Source: Verrucomicrobiota bacterium (GTDB taxonomy: Bacteria > Verrucomicrobiota > Verrucomicrobiia > Limisphaerales > J093). Taken from it: DNA of 21,488 nucleotides. The stretch lies in contig RFJD01000026.1 of assembly GCA_003695015.1 (NCBI GenBank), forward strand, positions 1-21,488. The letters are read 5' to 3'. The translations under genes and the position numbers were made by a program. The notes below the pieces were generated by a model. It searched no databases. It was given only the letters and a program-made list of their open reading frames with translations, and had not been told where the DNA came from. Below, piece after piece: positions 10,541 through 18,908 of this stretch; the first letter of the stretch is position 1; every line of letters starts with the position of its first letter.

Positions 10541-10984
10541 ATGGCCACCGGTCCGACCCAAAGCGCCGAAGACTACCTCGAACGGATCCACGAGCTGATC
10601 CAGCACAAGGGGCGCGCCCGGGTCATGGACATCGCCACCTCCCTGAACGTCACCCGGGCCTCCGTCACCAACATGATCCAGCGTCTGGGCGAGCAAGGGT
10701 ACCTCGAATACGTCCGCTACCGCGGTGTGGTCCTGACGCCGCGCGGGCGTGAGGTGGCGTTGCGGGTGCGGCGGCGACACGCCACGTTGTCCCGGTTTTT
10801 CTCCCTGCTCGGCTTGGATGAAGCGGTTCAGCAACGCGACATCGAGGGCATCGAACATCACCTCAGCGCCGACACCCTGGCCGCGCTGGTGGACCTGACC
10901 CGGTTCTTCGAGGAAAACCCCGCCGTGCTGGACCGCTTCCGGCACTCGCGCGCCGGTCGCGACGGGAAAAGCCCCTCCGCATGA
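10541..10984 (+). CDS. mntR: Manganese-responsive regulator, DtxR/MntR family
   Basis: A 147-residue metal-dependent DNA-binding repressor, most like Bacillus MntR. The winged helix (about 6-70) shows SAEDYLERIHELIQHKG, ARVMDIATSLNVTRASVTN as the recognition helix-turn-helix, and YRGVVLTPRG as the wing. The metal-binding dimer domain (about 75-130) keeps every MntR ligand by alignment: Asp11, Glu14, His80 (RRRHATL), Glu102, Glu105 and His106 (IEGIEHHLS). There is no SH3-like third domain, as in MntR and unlike DtxR. I start at ATG 10541 because it matches the family N-terminus; a GTG at 10424 adds 39 basic residues of unlikely sequence. The stop overlaps the next gene by four bases. Known relatives repress manganese import genes; none is in the window, so its targets lie elsewhere. 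Confidence 0.92.
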   Translation: MATGPTQSAEDYLERIHELIQHKGRARVMDIATSLNVTRASVTNMIQRLGEQGYLEYVRYRGVVLTPRGREVALRVRRRHATLSRFFSLLGLDEAVQQRDIEGIEHHLSADTLAALVDLTRFFEENPAVLDRFRHSRAGRDGKSPSA

Positions 10985-11355
10985 AACCGACCCGCCTCCT
11001 GCGCCTTCGACGGATCGCGGAGGCCGAAGTCTCCCGCACCCTCCGCCGGCTTCCACCCGCCCTGCGGCAGGAAGCCGAACGCCTGCCGGTCACCTTCGAG
11101 GAACGGCCCAACGACGCCACCGTCGCCGACGGCATCGACCCCGACGTGCTCGGGCTGTTCGTCGGTCCCCCCTACGAATCCGAGGGCGTCGCCGACGTGC
11201 CGGCCCAGATCATCCTCTACCTCGCCAACCTCTGGGACTTCGCCGGGGGCGACGAGGACATTTTCCGCGAGGAGGTCCGCACCACCTACCTCCACGAACT
11301 GGGCCACTATCTCGGCTTGGACGAGGAGGATCTGGACCTGCGCGGGCTGTTGTAG
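10981..11355 (+). CDS. Small zinc metallopeptidase, Zincin_1 (PF06262/DUF1025) type
   Basis: A 124-residue soluble protein without signal peptide. The C-terminal TYLHELGHYLGLDEEDL (102-118) contains HELGH, an HExxH zinc site (His105, Glu106, His109), followed by a Gly-Leu-Asp turn where a third ligand is expected. Upstream, LGLFVGPPYESEG and VPAQIILYLANLW match the order of motifs in the short zincin-like family PF06262 (LGLYxG, then LPxxIxLYxxPL). Substrates of that family are not established to my knowledge. Its ATG shares bases with the mntR-like stop (ATGA at 10981-10984), so the two are almost certainly translated from one message and may be coupled; a metal sensor and a metal enzyme together is suggestive but unproven. 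The ATG is favoured by this overlap. Confidence 0.88.
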   Translation: MKPTRLLRLRRIAEAEVSRTLRRLPPALRQEAERLPVTFEERPNDATVADGIDPDVLGLFVGPPYESEGVADVPAQIILYLANLWDFAGGDEDIFREEVRTTYLHELGHYLGLDEEDLDLRGLL

Positions 11356-11418
11356 GCGCCTCCGGTGGCCGTCGGGGTCGGATTGGCCCGGCGCCGGACT
11401 TTTCCGCCGACCAAGCGA

Positions 11419-11443
11419 AACGGCCCCGCTTCAGGGGGCCGTT
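11419..11443 (-). terminator. Intrinsic terminator of asd
   Basis: AACGGCCCC pairs perfectly with GGGGCCGTT (9 bp) around a 7-nt loop. On the minus strand the stem is followed by TTCGCTTGG, a modest T-tract. It lies 30-55 bp past the asd stop, and because the metallopeptidase gene converges on it from the left it may serve both strands, though the plus side has no T-run. Confidence 0.7.
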
Positions 11444-11475
11444 GCACCGTCAGACACGCAGACCAAGGGCCGGTC

Positions 11476-12486
<1,011 letters not shown>

Positions 12487-12497
12487 AAGCGTGGCCG

Positions 12498-12525
12498 AGT
12501 ATAGCCGGAAACGGCAGGGTGTCAA
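12498..12525 (-). promoter_or_regulatory. Near-consensus sigma-70 promoter of asd
   Basis: On the minus strand TTGACA (12525-12520) is separated by 16 bp from TATACT (12503-12498). Transcription would start around 12490-12492, only about 4-6 bases before the asd ATG at 12486. No Shine-Dalgarno sequence precedes that ATG, consistent with a leaderless or nearly leaderless message. Confidence 0.75.
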
Positions 12526-12718
12526 TCTGGCTAAACTTGCCGTCGCAAAGTATTAGACAGCGTGGAATCATTCTTCGGCTGCTTCGGTTTCTCTTAACCC
12601 ATCCGGCACCACTTCTCCCATCCCCTTTGCCCGCCCCCAAAGGCCGTCCGCACCCCGCCATGGCCGTCCCCCATTCTCGCGACGTGACACACCGCCGCCG
12701 CCGTGGATCATCAGCTCC

Positions 12719-15700
12719 ATGAGCACAGTGCCTCCATCGGTGATCTCGGGCGAAAGGCATCGTGAGAGCGGCCGACCGCAGCCAGCCGGGCGCCGCGGCG
12801 GAGGACGGCGCCGGGCTTGGGGCCTCCTGCCGGCCGTGTCGCTGTGGATCGGCATCGGGGTCTTGGCGGCCGGCGGCGTCGCGGGCGAGGTGGTGACCTT
12901 CGAGTCGCTCCTCCGGGAAATGGCCGACCGCACGGCCGTGACCCGCTGGCCGGAACCGGCTTACCGCCAGCTCCAAGCCAGCAGCTATGACCGGCGTTCC
13001 CGCACGCCGGACGACCCGGCGGGTTGGTTCGCCAACAGCGACCGCGGCCACGCCATCCGCACCGAGACCAACCAGGGCCGCCAGGAATGGGTGCTCATGG
13101 AACACGAGGGACCGGGGGTGCTGACGCGGCTCTGGACGCCGTTTTTCTACTGGGATTTCAACAACCGGCGTGGTCCGAACCTGCGGATCTATTTGGACGG
13201 CGAGCGGCAGCCGGAGCTGGAGGCGAACTTCATCGCCCTGGTTCGCGGACAGGGCCCTGTGAAGCCGCCCTTCGCCCAGCCGACCACCCGCGCCGGGGAC
13301 CTTTACCTGCCCATCTCGTTCGGACGGTCCTGCAAGATCACCACCGACGACCGGCCGTTTTACTACATCATCAACTACCGGGCCTATTCGGCGGGCACGG
13401 AGGTCGAGACCTTCCGGATGGAAATGCTGGAAACTCACCGCAGCCTGATGGCCCAAGTGGCGGCGGAACTGACGGCTCCGACCAACTTCACTGCCGGGGA
13501 GGAGCAGGGTTTCGACGCCGGGATCGCTGCCGGGCAAACGCGTTCGGTTTCGTTGCCCGCCGGACCGGCTGCGGTGCGGCACCTCGAACTGCGGCTGGAG
13601 GCGGAGGACCTCGCCCAAGCGCTGCGCTCGACCGTGTTGGAGATGCACTTCGACGGCGAACGCACCGTGTGGTGTCCGGTCGGTGATTTCTTCAGCAACA
13701 TCAACGGGTTGGACCCTTTCAAGACGTGGACGCGGGAGGTCCGTCCGGACGGCACGCTGATTTGCCGCTGGATCATGCCTTACCGGGACCGGGCCGAACT
13801 CCGGCTTCTCAACCTGGCCTCCAGACCCGTGCAAGCGCGGCTCCGGGTCGTGGTCGGGGAGTGGGACTGGGGCGCCGATTCCCTTCGCTTCCACACCACT
13901 TGGCGCACGGCCGGTCCCTTCCCGCCACGGCCGGTGCGCGACATGAACTTCGTGGAGGTCCACGGTCGCGGGGTGCACGTGGGCGACACCCTCGTGGTGC
14001 TCAATCCCCACTGGTCATGGTGGGGCGAAGGGGACGAGAAGATCTACGTGGACGGCGACTTCGACCGGCGTTTCCCCTCCCATTTCGGCACCGGCACGGA
14101 GGACTACTACGGCTGGGCGGGGGGTGAAGTCCCAACCCGCCGGGACGAGTACAGCTCGCCGTTCTCGGCGAACGTGCGGGTCGGCGGCCAGACGCGGGAC
14201 TGGCCGGCGGGCAAGGAGCCGTACACGCACGGTTACAACATCTGCACCCGCGTCCGAAGCTTGGACGCGATCCCCTTCCAACAGCGGTTCCGCTTCGACT
14301 TGGAGGCGTTCAACATGATCGACACGCCGGACGCCTGGCTGCAGTACGCGCTGGTCGCGCATTTCTACGCGGCCCCCGGGGCCACGCACAACCGGCCGCC
14401 GCTGCCGGAGGAGGCTGCGGCGCCGGTGCCCCAGACCGAGGATGTGGCGGCCGCCGCCCGGAAACTGTCCTGGATGGACGACCTGTCAGCCGACCCCAGT
14501 CCGGTCTTGGTGGCGGGCGACACCCTGGTTCTCTCGGCCCGCGCCCGCGGAACCGGCGTCGTCGAGTACGAATGGCGGCGCAACGGGGAGGTGTTCCAGC
14601 GGAACAGCGCCCCGGCCGGTTCCTTCGCCTCGGTGCGAATCGATGCCGTCAAGGAAACCGATGCCGGCGAATACCAGGTCCTCGCCCGCGACGAAACCGG
14701 GACCATCGAGAGTTCGCCCGTGGCGGTGCGGGTGCTGCCTCCGGAAAGCCCGCGGCCGGGGCTGCGGCTGCGGTTCCGCCTGGGCGAAGACGATCCGGGG
14801 GCGGCGCCGGGGCAGGTCAGTCGGGAGGCGACGGTGGACACCAGTGGCCGCTGGAGGCTCACGCCGCAGGGGACGCCGAAGTACAGCGCCCGGCAGGCGG
14901 TGACCGCCCAGGCCCATTCCTTGGAGTTCCAAGGCAACGGCTATTACGAAGGGGCCGGCCCCTCGTGGGAGTCGCTGTTTGCCTCGTTCGATTGGAACCG
15001 GTTCAGCCTGGCCTTCGACGTGTTCATCACCGCCCCCGGCGAGGCGGGGTACAGCTTTCCGGTGAGCATCGGCGGGGACTCGACCGGATTGGCGGTGTTC
15101 GAGGAGAAAGGCCACTGGCGGGTGTTGCATCACGGGGTGGGCTACAGCCAGCCCGGACCGGAGGTGGCTTACAACACTTGGACCCACATCGAGCTGCGCC
15201 GGATGAATTTCGGTCAGGGCGTCGAAAGCCGCCTGTTCATCGACGGCCGTGACACCGGCGTGGCTGCCACGCTGCCGATGCGGGCGCCGGTGGGACGCCT
15301 GCTGATCGGGGCCAACATCCACCATGGCGCGCCGGAAGGCTGGTTCCACGGTCTCGTGGACAACGTGACGCTCTTCACCTACGCGGAGGACGGGCCCCGC
15401 GTCACGGTCCTTCCCCGGTCCGCCCGTCCCGCCGTGCCGGAGGAGGCCGGATCGCCGGCGTTGGTGGGGCGGCGGGAGGTCGTCGAGTTCGAGTCGCTCG
15501 GGGAGGTGGAGCTTTCGCTGGGGATGGAAGGCGAGACCCAGTTCATCGGCGGTTCGCTGCCGCCTTTCCGCTGGAGCCATGACGCCCAGTTCCTCGGGAA
15601 GGCGACGGCCCCCGGGCAAACCGCCCGCTTCAGGGTCCGCGGCGTGGCCGGTCCCAGGCGGTTGTGGCTGCGGGCCAGCCGCTCGCACGATTACGGGATC

Positions 15701-17422
15701 CTCGAAGTCCTGGTCAACGGCCGGCCGGTGGTGCGGGACTGGGACGCTTATGCGCCGCGCCCCCAACCCGCGGAACCGGTGGACTTGGGTGTCCAGAGCC
15801 CCCGCGACGGCGCCATCGAATTGACGGTCCGGGTGACCGGCCGGAACCCCCGCTCGTCCGGCCACTATTTCGGCTTGGACGCGTTGGTGATGGAAGAGGT
15901 GGGGACGGGCGGCGAGCTGGCGGAGCAGCGGCGTTTTCTCGAATCGGGCATCTTCGACCAGATCACAAGCAGCACTTGGCCCAGGCTGGCCGGCGTGGTG
16001 CGGGAACCCGGCGGCGCCTCGGCCTTGGTCTTGCAGTGGAACCCGGGCGGCAGCGGACGCGCGGTCACGCTCGACTTCGGCGAGCTGGGATTGGATCCGG
16101 ACCGTTTGCATGCCATCTGGTCTCAGCGGGACAGGCGGTTCCTGGGCTTCGCCCGCCAACACTGGACCACCCCCGTCCTGCCGGCCCGGGGGAGTTTGTA
16201 CCTGCGGTTGACGCCGGTGGACGGGGTCGGGGACCGGCCGGTGTTGATCGGTTCGACCCTCGATCCGCACTGCGGCATTAGGGAAGTCCGATTATCACGG
16301 CCCAGACCCGACTTGTTGGAGGTCGAACTCGGCTCGACCGGCGCCCGCGAGGGCGACTTTTTTGTTTTCAGCCGGCGCCCCTTGTTGCGGGGGGAAGCGG
16401 AAGGCTGCCGGCTGGAGGCGGTGGACCAGATCGCCGAACAAGTCTGGCGCATCCGGGTGGTGGACCGCGACCTGAAACGCCCCCAAGTGGTGCGGCTGGG
16501 GATGGTGGTGCCCCTGCTCCAGCGGCGGTCGTTCTGGTGGGTGGTGGGGGCGGTCACGTCCGCCGGTCTTCTTGGAGGCTGGTGGGTGCGCCAGCGCCAG
16601 CAAGCCCGGCTTGCCATGGCACGACTGGAACAACGGCACGCCATCGAGCAGGAACGGGCCCGCATCGCGCGGGACTTGCACGACGACCTGGGGGCCCGGT
16701 TGACCGAAATCGCCCTCATGAGCGACCCGGAGAACCCGGCCTTTGCCGACTGGACCCACGGCCGGGCCCAGTTGCAGCGGATCGCCGCCCGTGCCCGTAG
16801 TCTGCTGGAGTCCTTCAACGAGATCGTCTGGATGGTCAATCCGCGCAACGACAATCTCCCCCGTCTGGTGGACCATCTCTGCTCGATGAGCGAGGAACTC
16901 TGCGACACGGCCGGGTTGCGCTGCTGGCACGAGGTGCCGCCGGTGGCGCCCCCGTGGCCGCTGCCCGTGGAAGTGCGACACGGTCTGGCCATGGCCGTGC
17001 GCGAGTCGCTGTGCAACGTCATCCGCCACGCGGGGGCAAGCCAGGTCTGGCTGCGAATCACCATCCACCAGCGCCGGTTGGCGATCACGGTCGAAGACGA
17101 CGGTTGCGGCTTCGACCCCGCCGCCGCACGGCCCTTGGGGCGTGGTCTGGCCAACATCCGCCAACGGCTCGCCGAGCTGGGCGGCTCGGTCACCATCGCC
17201 AGCCAGCCCGGCATGGGCACGCGGATCACCTTGACCCTGGCGCTGGCCTCCTCTACATCCCTGACCACGGACGGCAGCGAGACTCCGCGCGGCCCGGACA
17301 CTGCGGGTTCCGGCGGGGCGCCCCGGGTCACGAAAGCCCCCGGGCGCCGCGAGTCCCGGCGGTCCCGGCGCTGCGGGCCGGCCGGTCCCAATGGCGCGTC
17401 ATGGAGACCCAAGTCAGCTTGA
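12719..17422 (+). CDS. GH172 (DUF2961)-Ig-LamG-histidine kinase fusion sensor
   Basis: One uninterrupted 1567-residue frame. Order: basic N-terminus, hydrophobic signal/anchor (about 33-56); GH172/DUF2961 module (about 85-555) with HFGTGTEDYYGWAGG (455-469; Glu461 is a candidate active-site residue); Ig-like domain (583-681, ending in ETDAGEYQVLARD); LamG-like lectin fold (682-888); a beta-sandwich like those ending other DUF2961 proteins (about 920-1061, HDYGILEVLVNGRPV to GHYFGLDALVME); two further beta regions resembling the C-terminus of GH27-type enzymes (about 1079-1265); a transmembrane helix (1272-1290, SFWWVVGAVTSAGLLGGWWV); HisKA_3 dimerisation domain with ERARIARDLHDDLGARL (phosphorylated His1321); HATPase with N-box ESLCNVIRHA (Asn1433), EDDGCGFD and GRGLANIRQRL; a disordered Arg-rich tail of about 55 residues. 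So a periplasmic glycan-handling part appears joined to a NarL-type kinase. GH172 enzymes studied act on fructofuranose/arabinofuranose-type linkages; whether this one is active or only binds is unknown. The gene overlaps its regulator by 22 bp. The start is the first ATG; no clear Shine-Dalgarno. Confidence 0.9.
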   Translation: MSTVPPSVISGERHRESGRPQPAGRRGGGRRRAWGLLPAVSLWIGIGVLAAGGVAGEVVTFESLLREMADRTAVTRWPEPAYRQLQASSYDRRSRTPDDPAGWFANSDRGHAIRTETNQGRQEWVLMEHEGPGVLTRLWTPFFYWDFNNRRGPNLRIYLDGERQPELEANFIALVRGQGPVKPPFAQPTTRAGDLYLPISFGRSCKITTDDRPFYYIINYRAYSAGTEVETFRMEMLETHRSLMAQVAAELTAPTNFTAGEEQGFDAGIAAGQTRSVSLPAGPAAVRHLELRLEAEDLAQALRSTVLEMHFDGERTVWCPVGDFFSNINGLDPFKTWTREVRPDGTLICRWIMPYRDRAELRLLNLASRPVQARLRVVVGEWDWGADSLRFHTTWRTAGPFPPRPVRDMNFVEVHGRGVHVGDTLVVLNPHWSWWGEGDEKIYVDGDFDRRFPSHFGTGTEDYYGWAGGEVPTRRDEYSSPFSANVRVGGQTRDWPAGKEPYTHGYNICTRVRSLDAIPFQQRFRFDLEAFNMIDTPDAWLQYALVAHFYAAPGATHNRPPLPEEAAAPVPQTEDVAAAARKLSWMDDLSADPSPVLVAGDTLVLSARARGTGVVEYEWRRNGEVFQRNSAPAGSFASVRIDAVKETDAGEYQVLARDETGTIESSPVAVRVLPPESPRPGLRLRFRLGEDDPGAAPGQVSREATVDTSGRWRLTPQGTPKYSARQAVTAQAHSLEFQGNGYYEGAGPSWESLFASFDWNRFSLAFDVFITAPGEAGYSFPVSIGGDSTGLAVFEEKGHWRVLHHGVGYSQPGPEVAYNTWTHIELRRMNFGQGVESRLFIDGRDTGVAATLPMRAPVGRLLIGANIHHGAPEGWFHGLVDNVTLFTYAEDGPRVTVLPRSARPAVPEEAGSPALVGRREVVEFESLGEVELSLGMEGETQFIGGSLPPFRWSHDAQFLGKATAPGQTARFRVRGVAGPRRLWLRASRSHDYGILEVLVNGRPVVRDWDAYAPRPQPAEPVDLGVQSPRDGAIELTVRVTGRNPRSSGHYFGLDALVMEEVGTGGELAEQRRFLESGIFDQITSSTWPRLAGVVREPGGASALVLQWNPGGSGRAVTLDFGELGLDPDRLHAIWSQRDRRFLGFARQHWTTPVLPARGSLYLRLTPVDGVGDRPVLIGSTLDPHCGIREVRLSRPRPDLLEVELGSTGAREGDFFVFSRRPLLRGEAEGCRLEAVDQIAEQVWRIRVVDRDLKRPQVVRLGMVVPLLQRRSFWWVVGAVTSAGLLGGWWVRQRQQARLAMARLEQRHAIEQERARIARDLHDDLGARLTEIALMSDPENPAFADWTHGRAQLQRIAARARSLLESFNEIVWMVNPRNDNLPRLVDHLCSMSEELCDTAGLRCWHEVPPVAPPWPLPVEVRHGLAMAVRESLCNVIRHAGASQVWLRITIHQRRLAITVEDDGCGFDPAAARPLGRGLANIRQRLAELGGSVTIASQPGMGTRITLTLALASSTSLTTDGSETPRGPDTAGSGGAPRVTKAPGRRESRRSRRCGPAGPNGASWRPKSA
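14465..15382 (+). repeat. Ig+LamG module shared with the downstream secreted protein (copy A)
   Basis: Residues 583-888 of the sensor kinase align end to end with residues 554-860 of the protein at 18909-21488: the Ig parts share VLVxGDTLVL and DAGxYQV, and the LamG parts share LRFRLGxDDPGAAPG, HWRxLHHGVGYSQ, NTWTHxELRRMNFG and HGxVDNVxLFTY. Over residues 770-849 against 742-821 I count about 63 identical of 80 by eye. Confidence 0.85.
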
Positions 17423-18036
17423 TCGAGGACGAAGCCGGCCTGCGCCGCGAGCTGGTGGCTTTGGTTGAGGGCGTTCCCGGCTTTCGGTGCCTGGCGGCCT
17501 ACCCGGACGCCGAGTCCGCTTTGGCCGACTTGGAACGCCGCAAGCCCGACCTGATCTTCCTGGACATCAATCTGCCCGGCATGTCCGGCATCGATTGCCT
17601 GCGCCGGCTCAAGCAGCGCTGGCCGGATCTGCCGGTGGTGATGCTGACGGTTTACGAAGACAGCGACACCCTCTTCGCCTCCCTCCTGGCCGGCGCCGAC
17701 GGCTACCTCGTGAAACGAACGCCCCGGCCCCGGTTGATCGAAGCCCTGCGGGAAGTCTGCGCCGGGGGCGCGCCCATGTCCCGCCGGATCGCCCGCAAGG
17801 TGGTCGAGTACTTCCACCAGGTCCGCCAAACCCCGCCCCGGAATCCGGAGCTGGAGACCCTGACCCCCCGCGAATACGAGATCCTCGAGATGCTCAGCCG
17901 CGGCCTGACGCAAAAGGAAATCGCCGCCCGGCTGGACATCAGCTTCTGGACCGTGCAGACACACATCCGGCGAATTTACAAAAAGCTGCACGTCCATTCC
18001 TGCGCCCACGCGGTGGCGCGTTTCCTCGGTCGCTGA
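17401..18036 (+). CDS. NarL/LuxR-family response regulator, partner of the GH172 kinase
   Basis: A 211-residue regulator that should receive phosphate from His1321 of the upstream kinase and bind DNA. The receiver (about 1-122) has the acidic pocket Glu9-Asp10, the phosphorylated Asp55 in LIFLDINLPGMSG, Thr83 (VVMLTVYED) and Lys105 (GYLVKRTPR). The LuxR helix-turn-helix (about 150-210) reads LTPREYEILEMLSRGLTQKE, then IAARLDISFWTVQTHIRRIY (recognition helix) and KKLHVHSCAHAVARF, which matches this class. ATG 17401 lies inside the end of the kinase gene (22-bp overlap, different frame), typical of a cognate pair translated together. The frame is open further upstream, but that part is shadow of the kinase. 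Targets are unknown; the two downstream genes are the nearest candidates. Confidence 0.94.
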   Translation: METQVSLIEDEAGLRRELVALVEGVPGFRCLAAYPDAESALADLERRKPDLIFLDINLPGMSGIDCLRRLKQRWPDLPVVMLTVYEDSDTLFASLLAGADGYLVKRTPRPRLIEALREVCAGGAPMSRRIARKVVEYFHQVRQTPPRNPELETLTPREYEILEMLSRGLTQKEIAARLDISFWTVQTHIRRIYKKLHVHSCAHAVARFLGR

Positions 18037-18061
18037 ACAGGCGCTCACTCGCGCAGGCGTC

Positions 18062-18082
18062 GCGCATTTTAGTGACATGCGC
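18062..18082. promoter_or_regulatory. Inverted repeat upstream of the pseudopilin gene
   Basis: GCGCAT (18062-18067) and ATGCGC (18077-18082) form a 6-bp palindrome with a 9-bp AT-rich centre, in the 78-bp gap between the response regulator and the pseudopilin. NarL-type regulators bind short inverted repeats, so this is a possible operator; the match is short and could be chance. Confidence 0.3.
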
Positions 18083-18114
18083 CGTGACCGCTTCCCCGCC
18101 TAAGCTGGGAGGCG

Positions 18115-18855
18115 ATGAAAGTCCCAAACGCAACCCCGACCGACCGGGCCGGACGTCGGAGACCGCGGCGGCCGGCGTTTACGCTGATCGAGTTGCTGGT
18201 GGTCATTGCCATCATCGCGATCCTGGCCGGCATGCTCCTGCCGGCCCTCTCGCGGGCCAAGCAAAAGGCCTTTCTGGCCAAGTGCCTCTCGAACCTGCGC
18301 CAGCTCGGCATCACCATGACCCTCTACACCTCAGACTATAACGACCGGTTTCCGTACTCGGGCCGGGACTGGCCGTGGATGCCGTTCGTCGATGTCCTCC
18401 GCCTCACCAATCCTTACATCAGCACCAACAACCATGACTTTTATCGCTGCCCGGCCGACCGCGGCAAGGGATGGAACATGAAGATTGGCCCGCGCCTCGG
18501 TGTCGCCACCAATCAACTGCCGTTTCCCTGCTCCTACCATTACTACTTGCAGTTCTATCGCAGTGACGATGGGTCCCGGCTCCAGCAGCGCAGGGCCACC
18601 GAGGTCCGGTTCCCTTCCGGCAAGGCCATGCGCTCCTGCTTCGCCAGCGTCCCCGGCAAGCACTTTGACGTGATCAACCGCGAGCTGCGGCAAAACGGCG
18701 GGCACGGACCGGACGGCATGGCGTTGTTGTTCGTGGACGCCCACAGTGAATTTGTGATGTGGGGCCGGCTCAACCCCACCGGCTGGAACGGCGACGATCC
18801 CAACTACAATCTGGATTGGACGGAGGGCGGACTGCGGGGCAGCGACCTCAAGTGA
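18115..18855 (+). CDS. Type II secretion-like pseudopilin (prepilin N-terminal methylation domain)
   Basis: 246 residues. A basic leader is followed by FTLIELLVVIAIIAILAGML (residues 22-41), the class III prepilin signal: cleavage by a PilD-type peptidase would fall before Phe22, leaving Phe as the methylated first residue and Glu5 of the mature protein. SRAKQKAFLAKCLSNLRQLG after the helix is the usual continuation in the large verrucomicrobial/planctomycete pseudopilin family. The C-terminal part has a globular domain with HGPDGMALLFVDAHSEFVMW, a relaxed version of that family's H-x9-DG motif (here His, ten residues, Asp-Ala). GGGAGG at 18107-18112 sits only two bases before ATG 18115, close but usable. 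No other secretion genes are in the window, so it is an orphan minor pseudopilin; the substrate-sensing role proposed for such proteins is not established. Confidence 0.93.
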   Translation: MKVPNATPTDRAGRRRPRRPAFTLIELLVVIAIIAILAGMLLPALSRAKQKAFLAKCLSNLRQLGITMTLYTSDYNDRFPYSGRDWPWMPFVDVLRLTNPYISTNNHDFYRCPADRGKGWNMKIGPRLGVATNQLPFPCSYHYYLQFYRSDDGSRLQQRRATEVRFPSGKAMRSCFASVPGKHFDVINRELRQNGGHGPDGMALLFVDAHSEFVMWGRLNPTGWNGDDPNYNLDWTEGGLRGSDLK

Positions 18856-18894
18856 TGCCGGCGCCGTTTTCCCTTCACCTCAACCCCAACAAGA

Positions 18895-18900
18895 AAGGAA
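18895..18900 (+). promoter_or_regulatory. Ribosome binding site deciding the start of the LamG protein
   Basis: AAGGAA ends two bases before ATG 18903 and eight bases before ATG 18909. The second spacing is normal, and MKRRRLL makes a standard signal peptide start, so 18909 is preferred. Confidence 0.6.
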
Positions 18901-18908
18901 CCATGATC

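Noticed and set aside
9833..11056. A 407-codon minus-strand frame opposite the transposase-domain gene and mntR.
   Set aside because: It is antisense to two genes with clear family motifs and has no motif of its own.
12519..12722. A 67-codon plus-strand frame upstream of the sensor kinase.
   Set aside because: It crosses the asd promoter, is proline/arginine-rich and has no motif or ribosome site.
16230..16550. A frameshift or gene boundary separating the GH172 part from the kinase.
   Set aside because: The frame is continuous, the sequence through this stretch is still strand-forming extracellular-type protein leading into the transmembrane helix, and no start codon with a ribosome site appears before the helix. 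Kept as a check, not as a call.
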